Source: Chryseobacterium limigenitum (GTDB taxonomy: Bacteria; Bacteroidota; Bacteroidia; Flavobacteriales; Weeksellaceae). Taken from it: a stretch of 57,506 bases of DNA. Location: the NCBI RefSeq assembly GCF_900114875.1, contig NZ_FPKW01000024.1, positions 1 to 57,506 on the forward strand. Direction: 5' to 3'. Under the pieces are notes generated by a model. It ran no database searches. It saw only the letters and a program-made list of their open reading frames with translations, and was not told the DNA's origin. A program made the position numbers and the translations under genes. Below, piece after piece: positions 37,224 through 46,287 of the stretch. Within the stretch, counting starts at the first letter, position 1. Each line of letters opens with the position of its first letter.

Positions 37224-40200
37224 TTAAAAGGTTATATCAACACCTGTTAAAATAAATCTGCTTCTAGGATATGCAGCATAATCTACCCCCGGAGTTAAAG
37301 GGTTTTTTCTTGTACTTGCTTCAGGGTCGTAACCTTTATAACCTGTAATGGTAAATAGATTATTAACCGTAGCGTATAACCTGAAATTCTTGATACCAAG
37401 GCTTTCTAATGAATTTTTCGGAAGGCTGTATCCTATCGTTACATTGTTTAATCTTAAGAAAGATCCATCTTCAATGGCATAGGAATGTAAAATGTAATTT
37501 CCCTGTGGAGGTGTCCACATTGTTGTATTAGCATTCAAAGCGGCTAGGGCAGTGGGATCATTCACTTTAACACCGTTATTGTCAAACCATCTCCATCTGT
37601 CTGCAACTTCCGCAGCCATGTTGTTGTCTCTGTATAAATATTGAGTGGTAAACTCTACTTTATTAGCATTGTACACTTTATTTCCAACAGAGAAATTAAA
37701 GAATAAGCTCATATCCCAGTTTCTGTATCTGAAAGTCTGACTGAAACCTCCGAAAAACTTTGGCTGAGCGCTTCCTAACTCTGTCTGGTCAGCTGCTGTG
37801 ATCTGCCCGTCACCATTAAGATCTCTTAATTTAAGATCTCCCGGCTGGATTGGTTTTGAACCGTTTGCTACCGCACTGCTACTCGCAACTCCTGTTTTTA
37901 AAGTATAGGCTTGTGTTGTTGAATTATAATCAAAATCACTGATTTCATATCTTCCTTCCGTAACATACCCGTAGTAAGTTCCTACAGGGTTTCCAACTTT
38001 AGCAATAAAATCAAATAAATTATTTACCCATCCCGAAGCTACAAGATATTGAGTACTGTTTGGCCCATTACTGGCGCCTAAACTTTTAATAACATTTCTG
38101 TTGGCAGAGATATTAAAATCAGTCTTCCATGTAAAGTTTTCTTTATTTACGATAATAGCTCCTAATGAAACTTCAACTCCTTTATTCTGAGTCTTCCCTG
38201 AATTTTGAAATTGAGAATCATAACCTGAAGTCTGTGGAATTTTAGCTAAAACCAAAAGATCCTTTGTATCGGTAATATATCCGTCTACACTACCGTATAA
38301 TCTTCCGTTGAAAAATCCGAAATCAATCCCTAGGTTTTTAGAAACAGTAGCTTCCCATTTGATGTTAGGATTGGCTAAAACAGTTCCGGTAGTCGCTCCA
38401 GGCGTCACACCGCTTCCGAAAGTATATCCGAAATCTGTAGATGTAGTAAAGAATGTATTGTATAAATAAGGGGTAATTCTGTTGTTTCCGGCTAAACCAT
38501 ATCCAAAACGAAGTTTAAGCTCATCCAGCCATTCTTTGTTTTTAAGGAATTTTTCTTCCTTCATTTTCCATGCTACTGAAAGCGCAGGAAATGTTGCCCA
38601 TCTATTTTCAGGACCAAAAATATTAGAACCATCCGCTCTTACAGAAGCCGTTATGATATATTTGTTGTCATAAATATAGTTGACTCTCCCAAAGAAAGAA
38701 GCTAATCTGTCCGGAGGTAATGCACTTGTTTTTGGTGCATCCTGAATCATTCCTGATGGCGGACTTGCCGCCTGAATATTGGCAAATGCTTCGTTAGGAA
38801 GAATAGAAACCGGAAGCCATTTTGTGTAAGTACTGGATACTTCACCATCGGTCTGTACCGTTTCCTGACCCAATAATAAATCAAGTTTATGATTTCCGAA
38901 TTTCTTTGTATAGTTTAAAGTATTCGTATTGGTAATTCTTCTGGTTTGGTTTCTTGTTAACTGTACAATCGGCTGATTGTTATTCGCTCTGGCATCACTT
39001 GTAATAGTTCCCCAAAACTGATTCACAAAATTATCTTTCTGTACATAACCTACAACACTTCTGAAAGTTAAGTCTTTCGTAATATTATAGTTTAAATAGG
39101 CGTTTAATAATAAGTCATTGGTTCTTGCGTCCTTTATTTCATTGTCATTCAACAATAAAGGATTTACCAAATTGGTATTTGTTGCGTAGTTAGGATCAAA
39201 ATCGTCAACAGGAACATTACTTCCTCCTTCGAAAGGTTGATATCTTACCGCATTTCTCAGTCTGTTTGTTCCCTGAGATCCTGTAGCAGAAGTTCCTGCT
39301 CCGGAAATTAGCTGTCGGCTGTATCTTGCGTTGAATCCAACTTTTAATTTTTTAGAAACATCATAATCATATTTAAAGTTGGCCATACTTCTTCTGAAAC
39401 CAGAATTTAGCATGATACCGTCTTCTTCCACATGATTTAATGTTAATGAAAATGCAGATTTGTCAGATCCTCCTGTTAAGCTTAAATTATGCGTAAAGTT
39501 GAATGCTTCTTGTCCGAAAAGCTCATTTTGCCAATCTCTTTCTTTAATATTCTGATATTTGGTCGCAAGTTGGTCATACGTTCCATATCTTGTATTAAAA
39601 GCTGTAATATCTTCAGCGACACCGTTTTTGTTGTAAAGTTCATACTGGTACATTACAAATTCATAAGGATCTAAAACCGGAATCGTATTCGTGATTTTTC
39701 TAACCCCTGTGTAACCGCTGTAGTTAATCGTTGTAACCGCCTTTTTGCGCCCTCCTTTTGTTGTAATTATCACAACCCCGTTTGCACCTCTCGATCCGTA
39801 GATAGAAGTGGAAGCAGCATCTTTTAATACTTCAATTGATTCAATTTCTTTCGGTGAAATGATAGATAGTGCATTATCCATCTGGATTCCGTCTACGATA
39901 TATAAGGGCGCATTACTCTGTGTGATAGAAGTACCACCTCTTACTTTAATTTCAACTTCTGCACCGGGCGAGCCTTCACTTGCAGTGATCTGTACACCGG
40001 CAATTCTTCCCTGGATGGCTTCTGCAGCGCTGTTAACAGGCATATCCTTTACAGCTTCGGCTTTTACAGAACCAACGGCGTTGGTAACATCTTTTTTAGA
40101 AACTCTGGAATATCCTACCAAAACCACTTCATCGATTTTGGTTTCTTTTTCTGCTTTCGTTTCTTTTTCTTGAGCCATTGCAAGGACAGGAAGTAGAAAG

Positions 40201-40244
40201 AAAGTTAAATATAACCACTTTACTGATTGTACTCTTTTATCCAT
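37224..40244 (-). CDS. susC: SusC/RagA-family TonB-dependent outer-membrane transporter
   Basis: The 1006-residue protein has a signal peptide ending near LAMAQ (about 24), and then directly a plug domain (IDEVVLVGYSRVSKKDVTNA, then GRIAGVQITASEGSPG and IKVRGGTS). The usual N-terminal CarboxypepD-like beta-sandwich is missing, so it is a short SusC form. A 22-strand barrel region ends in the aromatic RFILTGVDITF. It imports oligogalacturonides with SusD using TonB energy. It is the first gene of the - strand pectin operon; an operator lies 136 bp upstream. Confidence 0.94.
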   Translation of the reverse strand: MDKRVQSVKWLYLTFFLLPVLAMAQEKETKAEKETKIDEVVLVGYSRVSKKDVTNAVGSVKAEAVKDMPVNSAAEAIQGRIAGVQITASEGSPGAEVEIKVRGGTSITQSNAPLYIVDGIQMDNALSIISPKEIESIEVLKDAASTSIYGSRGANGVVIITTKGGRKKAVTTINYSGYTGVRKITNTIPVLDPYEFVMYQYELYNKNGVAEDITAFNTRYGTYDQLATKYQNIKERDWQNELFGQEAFNFTHNLSLTGGSDKSAFSLTLNHVEEDGIMLNSGFRRSMANFKYDYDVSKKLKVGFNARYSRQLISGAGTSATGSQGTNRLRNAVRYQPFEGGSNVPVDDFDPNYATNTNLVNPLLLNDNEIKDARTNDLLLNAYLNYNITKDLTFRSVVGYVQKDNFVNQFWGTITSDARANNNQPIVQLTRNQTRRITNTNTLNYTKKFGNHKLDLLLGQETVQTDGEVSSTYTKWLPVSILPNEAFANIQAASPPSGMIQDAPKTSALPPDRLASFFGRVNYIYDNKYIITASVRADGSNIFGPENRWATFPALSVAWKMKEEKFLKNKEWLDELKLRFGYGLAGNNRITPYLYNTFFTTSTDFGYTFGSGVTPGATTGTVLANPNIKWEATVSKNLGIDFGFFNGRLYGSVDGYITDTKDLLVLAKIPQTSGYDSQFQNSGKTQNKGVEVSLGAIIVNKENFTWKTDFNISANRNVIKSLGASNGPNSTQYLVASGWVNNLFDFIAKVGNPVGTYYGYVTEGRYEISDFDYNSTTQAYTLKTGVASSSAVANGSKPIQPGDLKLRDLNGDGQITAADQTELGSAQPKFFGGFSQTFRYRNWDMSLFFNFSVGNKVYNANKVEFTTQYLYRDNNMAAEVADRWRWFDNNGVKVNDPTALAALNANTTMWTPPQGNYILHSYAIEDGSFLRLNNVTIGYSLPKNSLESLGIKNFRLYATVNNLFTITGYKGYDPEASTRKNPLTPGVDYAAYPRSRFILTGVDITF

Positions 40245-40380
40245 TATTGTATCCTTATAGTTTTAATTCTTTGGTTGAAAGTTTTTTTTCAAGCTTTGTT
40301 GCTTTTTTGTTTGTGGATTTAGTAAGTATTCTATTCTTTTTAGTGATTAATATTTTTAAAAATTGTACGCTTTATTCAAG

Positions 40381-40394
40381 TGCAATCGATTGCG
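40381..40394. promoter_or_regulatory. LacI-type operator upstream of susC
   Basis: TGCAATCGATTGCG contains the perfect 12-bp palindrome GCAATCGATTGC and lies 136 bp before the susC start codon. It matches the consensus at 13 of 14 positions. Confidence 0.75.
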
Positions 40395-41067
40395 TAATTT
40401 TTCATTATAAAATATCTTGGCTTCTAAACTAATATTATTTTCCATTACGCAAAGAAAAAAATATTATTTTTTCATTAATTTGATTGTTTAAGTTGTTAAA
40501 TTTAACAGAACATTTGTTAGTTATTCAATTTTAATTAACTGATAATTAAATATTTATTAGTTAATTAGTGAATATTGAAATATTTTTAAAATACATGATT
40601 TTTTTTACTGTTTAATATTCGGAAACTTAAAATTTACTTTAAAAATGACTGTTTTTTTGTCTTAAAAATTCCCAAAATTGATACCCAAACTCAAAATTTC
40701 ATCAGTTTTCCTGATTTTTGTCATCTTTTTAAGTTAATATTTTTAACCGTTTTTCTTTAATGTTAATGATTAAACTTAATACGCATCATATGTATAGTGA
40801 AATGAAGTTATTATTAAGGATTTTGTAACTCTTATTTTACTGCTTTATTTTGGCATGATTTTATTTAAAATTAAAGGCTAGGATTAACTTTTGGTTAATT
40901 TTTACGCATAAATTTTCATGAAAATTTCTTTATTTTTTTTAAAAATTTAAAATTATAAGTCTGTTTTTCAGGTGATTGTAAATTAAAATTAATTTTTTGT
41001 TAACTAATTAAAGAATAATTATATATTTATCCCAACAGTAATTCTATCAAATTTTGGTGTAATTTTA

Positions 41068-41081
41068 TGCAATCGATTACG
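41068..41081. promoter_or_regulatory. LacI-type operator upstream of kduI
   Basis: TGCAATCGATTACG matches the consensus at 12 of 14 positions and lies 56 bp before the kduI start codon, a place where binding would block or adjoin the promoter of the catabolic operon. Confidence 0.72.
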
Positions 41082-41137
41082 CAAAGTTTAACAGGTTTGA
41101 GAAAACCGCAAAAAGAAAAGTATAAAAATCAAGTAGT

Positions 41138-41974
41138 ATGACACAATCAGAATTTCGTTACGCCCACCATCCTGAAGATGCAAAAAAGTATACCACTGAG
41201 GATCTTAGGAGGGAGTTTCTAATCAATGATTTATTTAATGAAGATAAGATAAAATTAGTCTATTCTATGTACGACAGGCTTATTGTAGGAGGTATCATGC
41301 CTTCAACACAAGCTTTAAAACTGGAACCAACAGACGATTTGAAAGCCGAGAATTTCCTGGACAGGAGAGAGTTGGGGATCATCAACGTTGGCGGTGCCGG
41401 AAAAGTAACGGTAGATGGCGAAGTATATGAGCTTGGAAACAAGGAAGCTTTATATATTGGTAAAGGTGCAAAAGAAGTAGTATTTGAAAAATCGGGTGAT
41501 GATCAACCTTATTTTTACATCAACTCAGCTCCGGCGCATCACACTTATCCTACAAAAAAGATCACGAAAAACGAAGCTGAAATTGTAGAATTAGGTGAAG
41601 AGAAATATGCCAACAAGCGTACGATCAACAAACTGATAGTCAATTCTGTTCTTGAAACGTGTCAATTACAAATGGGAATGACAGAACTTCACCCGGGAAG
41701 TGTTTGGAATACAATGCCTTCACATACCCACACCAGAAGAATGGAAGCTTATTTCTATTTTGATTTGGAAGAAGGGCAGACGATCAGTCATTTCTTAGGA
41801 CAGCCTCAGGAAACGCGTCATATTTTTATGCAAAACCGTCAAGCTGTACTATCTCCGGAATGGTCTATCCACTCAGGGGTAGGAACGTCCAATTATACTT
41901 TTATCTGGGGTATGGCCGGGGAAAATATGGACTACGGCGATATGGACGGTATCAAAACTAACGAACTAAAGTAA
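41138..41974 (+). CDS. kduI: 5-keto-4-deoxyuronate isomerase KduI
   Basis: The 278-residue cytoplasmic cupin-fold enzyme converts 5-keto-4-deoxyuronate to 2,5-diketo-3-deoxygluconate, the step after KdgF. The zinc ligands are in PSHTHTRRMEAYFYFDL (two His and Glu) and a later His near SPEWSIHSGVGTSNYTFIWG. Length equals the E. coli enzyme (278). It is the first gene of the + strand uronate operon, with an operator 56 bp upstream, and kduD follows after 8 bp. Confidence 0.95.
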   Translation: MTQSEFRYAHHPEDAKKYTTEDLRREFLINDLFNEDKIKLVYSMYDRLIVGGIMPSTQALKLEPTDDLKAENFLDRRELGIINVGGAGKVTVDGEVYELGNKEALYIGKGAKEVVFEKSGDDQPYFYINSAPAHHTYPTKKITKNEAEIVELGEEKYANKRTINKLIVNSVLETCQLQMGMTELHPGSVWNTMPSHTHTRRMEAYFYFDLEEGQTISHFLGQPQETRHIFMQNRQAVLSPEWSIHSGVGTSNYTFIWGMAGENMDYGDMDGIKTNELK

Positions 41975-41982
41975 TTTTTCTA

Positions 41983-42765
41983 ATGAATTTATTTGATTTA
42001 TCCGGTAAAGTAGCCGTTGTAACTGGCGGTACTCACGGATTAGGAATGGCAATGGCTGAAGGTCTTGCCGCTGCAGGTGCTGAACTGGCGATCACAAGCA
42101 CAACGCCGTCAAAATTAGAGGAAGCTTTAAACTATTATCACGATAAAGGCTACAAAGCAACCGGATATCTTTTTGATGTGACGGACGAGCTGGAAGCCGC
42201 TCAGAAAGTAGCGCTTATGGAAGCTACCCATGGAAAAATAGACATCCTTGTCAATAATGCAGGAATCATCAAACGTATTCCGGCGATTGAGATGGAGGTA
42301 GAAGACTTTAGAAAAGTAATTGATGTGGATCTTACAGGGCCTTTTATCATGTCGAAATTAGTCGGCAAACATATGATCAAAAGAAAATCCGGAAAGATCA
42401 TCAACATCTGCTCGATGATGAGCGAGTTGGGTCGCGACAATGTAGTGGCATACGCTTCTGCAAAAGGCGGCCTGAAAATGCTTACCAAAAATCTGGCGAC
42501 AGAATGGGCAAAACACAATATTCAGGTGAACGGAATCGGTCCCGGATATTTTGCAACTTCCCAGACAGAACCAATCCGAGTGGATGGACATCCTTTTAAC
42601 GATTTTATCATTAGCAGAACTCCGCAAGGAAGATGGGGAAACCCTGAAGACCTTGCTGGGACAGCTATTTTCCTGGCTTCAGATGCAAGCCGATTTGTCA
42701 ACGGACAGATTATTTACGTTGATGGCGGAATTTTGGCAACGATCGGGAAACCGGCTAATGAGTAA
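41983..42765 (+). CDS. kduD: 2-keto-3-deoxygluconate 5-dehydrogenase KduD
   Basis: This 260-residue short-chain dehydrogenase reduces 2,5-diketo-3-deoxygluconate to 2-keto-3-deoxygluconate with NAD(P)H. The Rossmann motif TGGTHGLGMAMAEGL lies at residues 15-29, NNAG at about 90, the catalytic Ser-Tyr-Lys triad is in ICSMMSELG and YASAKGG, and the tail NGQIIYVDGG is typical. The gene order kduI-kduD, 8 bp apart, secures the assignment over gluconate 5-dehydrogenase, to which the sequence also looks similar. Confidence 0.93.
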   Translation: MNLFDLSGKVAVVTGGTHGLGMAMAEGLAAAGAELAITSTTPSKLEEALNYYHDKGYKATGYLFDVTDELEAAQKVALMEATHGKIDILVNNAGIIKRIPAIEMEVEDFRKVIDVDLTGPFIMSKLVGKHMIKRKSGKIINICSMMSELGRDNVVAYASAKGGLKMLTKNLATEWAKHNIQVNGIGPGYFATSQTEPIRVDGHPFNDFIISRTPQGRWGNPEDLAGTAIFLASDASRFVNGQIIYVDGGILATIGKPANE

Positions 42766-42783
42766 CAACAGAATTAGATTAGA

Positions 42784-44181
42784 ATGAAACCTTTTATTAC
42801 AGATAATTTTTTATTACAAAATAAATACGCTGAAGAATTATACTTCAAGTATGCAGAAAAGCAACCGATCATTGATTATCATAATCATTTGATTCCCAAA
42901 GATATTGCAGAAGACACCGTTTTCGAAAATATCTCAAAGGTTTGGATTGCCGGCGACCATTACAAATGGAGAGCGATGCGTACCATGGGCGTGAACGAAA
43001 AATTCATCACGGGAGATGCTTCAGATAAAGAAAAATTTGAGGCTTGGGCTAAAACTGTTCCGTATACATTGAGAAACCCTTTGTATCACTGGACACATTT
43101 AGAATTAAAAAGATATTTCGGAATTGATGAATTGTTAAATGAAAGCAATGCATCAGAAATTTACGAAAATATCACCGCTCAACTTCAGACTCCTGAAAAA
43201 TCGACAAGAGGTTTATTAAAAATGATGAATGTAGAATCTCTGTGCACAACGGAAGATCCTACAGATCTATTGAATTATCATCAGGATTTGGCGAAAAGCG
43301 ATTTCAGCATTAAAGTAAGTACGGCTTTCCGCCCTGATAAAGCGATTTTGATTGAAAACCACAACTTTGCAGATTACATTTCAAAGCTAGGCGAATCTGC
43401 CGGAATTGAAATTAATTCTTACCAAACGTTATGTGATGCTTTACTAAAAAGAATTGAATATTTCCACGGAAACGGATGCAGACTTTGCGACCACGGATTG
43501 AACAATATTTCTTTCGAAGAAGCTTCAGAAGCAGAAGTGAGTACTATTTTCAATGATAAATTATCAGGAAAAGTGATCGCTGAAAAACAGGTGAATCAGT
43601 TCAAAACAGCTATTTTATTATTCTTAGGCGAAGCTTATCATAAATTTGGATGGGTTCAGCAGTTCCACTTGGGCGCATTGAGAAATAATAACGAAAGAAT
43701 GCACAGAATTCTAGGTCCAGATACGGGTTGGGATTCTATCGGTGACTTCGTTCAGGCTGAAACTTTGTCTAAATTATTAAACACTTTAGACGGAAAAGAT
43801 AACTTAACGAAGACCATTTTATATAACTTAAATCCTGCCGACAACGAGATTTTCGCGACAATGATCGGGAATTTCAATGATGGAAGCATCAAAGGAAAAG
43901 TACAGTTCGGTTCAGGATGGTGGTTCCTTGATCAGAAAGACGGAATGATCAAGCAGATGAATGCTCTTTCAAACATGGGATTGATCAGCTGTTTCGTTGG
44001 AATGTTGACAGATTCCAGAAGTTTCCTTTCTTACCCGAGACACGAATATTTCAGAAGAGTATTGTGTAATCTTTTCGGTGAAGAGATGAAAAACGGTGAA
44101 TTACCTGACGATATCGAACTGATTGGTAAAACAATTTCAGATATTTGTTATCATAATGCTAAAAATTATTTTGATTTTTAA
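42784..44181 (+). CDS. uxaC: Uronate isomerase UxaC
   Basis: The 465-residue amidohydrolase-fold enzyme isomerises D-galacturonate to D-tagaturonate (and glucuronate to fructuronate). The metal motif IIDYHNHLIPKDIAED lies near residue 30, WTHLELKRYFGI follows, and GTG-like blocks GWVQQFHLGALRNNNERM and FVGMLTDSRSFLSYPRHEYFRR are strongly conserved family signatures. Length is as expected. It starts 18 bp after kduD. It handles the saturated galacturonate released by GH28. Confidence 0.95.
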   Translation: MKPFITDNFLLQNKYAEELYFKYAEKQPIIDYHNHLIPKDIAEDTVFENISKVWIAGDHYKWRAMRTMGVNEKFITGDASDKEKFEAWAKTVPYTLRNPLYHWTHLELKRYFGIDELLNESNASEIYENITAQLQTPEKSTRGLLKMMNVESLCTTEDPTDLLNYHQDLAKSDFSIKVSTAFRPDKAILIENHNFADYISKLGESAGIEINSYQTLCDALLKRIEYFHGNGCRLCDHGLNNISFEEASEAEVSTIFNDKLSGKVIAEKQVNQFKTAILLFLGEAYHKFGWVQQFHLGALRNNNERMHRILGPDTGWDSIGDFVQAETLSKLLNTLDGKDNLTKTILYNLNPADNEIFATMIGNFNDGSIKGKVQFGSGWWFLDQKDGMIKQMNALSNMGLISCFVGMLTDSRSFLSYPRHEYFRRVLCNLFGEEMKNGELPDDIELIGKTISDICYHNAKNYFDF

Positions 44182-44371
44182 ATTTCAAATTGAATAAAGT
44201 TTGCGAGAAATAAAAAGTAAAATTTTAAATCACTAAGAATTTTAAGAAGAAAAATCGAAGATTTTTAACTTATGTGATCTTTTATTTTCAATGTATTAAA
44301 CTTCAAGATTGCTAAAGTGTTAAAAGCTTTTGTGTCTTTTGTGGTTAAAATAAAGAGAGTTAATTAAAACA

Positions 44372-45379
44372 ATGAGCAACAAAATAGTCACATTCGGAGA
44401 AGTCATCATGCGACTTTCGCCACCCGGAAACAGAACGATGAAGCAAAGCCACGAAATGGAATTCTTTTTTGGCGGAACAGAGCTTAATGTAGCATCTTCA
44501 TTGGCAACAATGGGTTGTGACGTGAGACATATCAGCAGTGTTTCTGATGATTTTGTGGGTGAATCGGCAGTTTATTTCATCAAAAGTTTTGGGATTGATA
44601 CGACTTTCATCAACAAAAATGAGCATCCTTTAGGTTTGTATTTTTTAGAAGTCGGTTCATCAGTTCGTGCCAGCAGAATTGCTTACAACAGATTGAACGG
44701 TTCTTTCGCAAACATTAAATCTGAACAAATTGACTGGAAAAAAGCCCTTGAAGGCTGCAAATATTTCCATTGGACCGGCATCAGCCCCGGAATTTCCGAA
44801 TCGGCTTATGAAAGTTTAAAAGAAGGGTTGCAAACTGCCCGCGAATTGGGAATTGAAGTTACATCAGACTCGGCTTACCGCTCAAACCTTTGGAAATATG
44901 GCAAAAACGGAAATGAAGTCTTGAAAGAATTGGTTTCATATTCAACGATTTTTATCGGTGGAGTGAATGAAATTAATGAAATTCTCGGAACTCAGTTTTC
45001 ATCAGATAAAGAAGGTTTCATCGAAGCCTGTAAAGAATTAAAACAACAAATTCCTTCTATTCATAAGATTTTCGACAAGATAAGAATTGGCGTTACAGCA
45101 AGTTCTCAGCAAACGCAGGGAAGAGCTTTAGTTGAAGACAATTATTTTGAAACGGAACTTTTGGAAGTTAATCCTGTAGTCGACAGAATCGGGACAGGTG
45201 ATGCTTTTGCAGCAGGTTTAATTTACGGTTTAATCAATTTTGATGACGAAAAAGCATTAAAATTTGCCAACGCAGCCTGCGCAATAAAACATACTATTTT
45301 AGGTGATATTAATTACAGCAGCGCAGAAGATATTCTGGAAGTGATGAACGGGGATTCCGGTGGACGCATCAAGAGATAA
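44372..45379 (+). CDS. kdgK: 2-keto-3-deoxygluconate kinase KdgK
   Basis: The 335-residue PfkB-family sugar kinase phosphorylates 2-keto-3-deoxygluconate at C6. It begins with VTFGEVIMRLSPPG and has the substrate block FFGGTELNVASSLATMG and the C-terminal PfkB signature DRIGTGDAFAAGLIYG with the catalytic Asp. It sits between uxaC and the aldolase; the 190-bp gap before it holds no gene but a flavobacterial TTTGTGTCTTTTGTGGTTAA-type intergenic repeat. Confidence 0.93.
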   Translation: MSNKIVTFGEVIMRLSPPGNRTMKQSHEMEFFFGGTELNVASSLATMGCDVRHISSVSDDFVGESAVYFIKSFGIDTTFINKNEHPLGLYFLEVGSSVRASRIAYNRLNGSFANIKSEQIDWKKALEGCKYFHWTGISPGISESAYESLKEGLQTARELGIEVTSDSAYRSNLWKYGKNGNEVLKELVSYSTIFIGGVNEINEILGTQFSSDKEGFIEACKELKQQIPSIHKIFDKIRIGVTASSQQTQGRALVEDNYFETELLEVNPVVDRIGTGDAFAAGLIYGLINFDDEKALKFANAACAIKHTILGDINYSSAEDILEVMNGDSGGRIKR

Positions 45380-45464
45380 TTAAAAAAAGTCTTGCAAGTA
45401 CAGCATACTAAAGGATGGATTTAATCCCATCAAAAATTATTTTTAAACAAGATAATTAAGCAAA

Positions 45465-46124
45465 ATGACAAAAATTCAATCAGTTACAAATACGATCATC
45501 AGCCAAGGAGTTTTGCCTCTATACTATAATACTGATGAGGCAGTGACTTTAGAAATATTGAGATCACTTTACAAAGCAGGAATCCGTGCGGTAGAATATA
45601 CAAGCCGTGGCGAAGCTGCATTGAGTAATTTCACAAAGATGGTAGAAATCCGTAACGCAGAAATGCCTGAAATGCTTTTGGGAATCGGAACAATAAAGAA
45701 TGTACAGCAAGCTGAAGAATATTATAAAGTGGGTGCAGATTTCTTTATCAGCCCGGGTTTTGTGACGGAAGTTGCAGAATTTTTAATTCCAAAAGACTTG
45801 TTGTACAGTCCGGGTTGTATGACTCCGACTGAAATTATCGAAGCTGAAAATTCAGGAGTAACTTTCATTAAATTATTCCCGGGTAATTCTTTGGGAACCG
45901 GATTTATGAGCGCCATTAAAGATGTTTTCCCAAACCTGAAATTCATGCCGACAGGAGGTGTTGATACTACAAAAGAAAGCATTGAAAGCTGGTTCAAAGC
46001 AGGTGTTTCTGCCGTGGGAATGGGAAGTAAATTGGTAAGTAAAGAATTGATGCTCGCTAAAGACTATACAACCATAGAAAACGAAACTAAAAAAGTGCTG
46101 GAAATTATTCAGACTTTAAAATAA
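45465..46124 (+). CDS. eda: KDPG aldolase
   Basis: The 219-residue TIM-barrel class I aldolase splits 2-keto-3-deoxy-6-phosphogluconate into pyruvate and glyceraldehyde 3-phosphate, the end of the pathway. Typical motifs are VEYTSRGEAALSNF (catalytic Glu block in variant form), LGIGTIKN, GADFFISPGF, SPGCMTPTEI, and TFIKLFPGN with the Schiff-base Lys136, then FMPTGGVD. It follows kdgK after 85 bp. Confidence 0.93.
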   Translation: MTKIQSVTNTIISQGVLPLYYNTDEAVTLEILRSLYKAGIRAVEYTSRGEAALSNFTKMVEIRNAEMPEMLLGIGTIKNVQQAEEYYKVGADFFISPGFVTEVAEFLIPKDLLYSPGCMTPTEIIEAENSGVTFIKLFPGNSLGTGFMSAIKDVFPNLKFMPTGGVDTTKESIESWFKAGVSAVGMGSKLVSKELMLAKDYTTIENETKKVLEIIQTLK

Positions 46125-46165
46125 TAATGATTAAATAAACTAAAACACTTTGTGGTCTTAGTTAA

Positions 46166-46239
46166 GTGAAACGCCTTTGCGAACTTAAAATAAGTAATAC
46201 AGTTGGCAAAAAAAACTTTGCGGACTTTGCGTTAAAAAC
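46166..46239. repeat. Intergenic repeat copy A (eda-exuT spacer)
   Basis: GTGAAACGCCTTTGCGAAC and, 28 bp on, AACTTTGCGGACTTTGCG recur almost exactly in the exuT-uxaB spacer at 47884-47963. Related GCAAAG/CTTTGCG strings are found in spacers at about 24540 and 27005. No open frame or known RNA is visible. Confidence 0.7.
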
Positions 46240-46287
46240 AAACATCATTATTAAAACAAACAAAAAGCGAACTAATTCTAAATTAAT

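Larger units (their letters stand above)
40245..41137. other. Divergent control region between the susC and kduI operons
   Basis: This 893-bp, very AT-rich stretch without a gene separates the two main operons of the locus. It carries two LacI-type operators, one near each end. The middle part (about 40400-41040) has no convincing open frame and no strong hairpin that I can see; long leaders or further regulator sites are possible. Confidence 0.6.
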
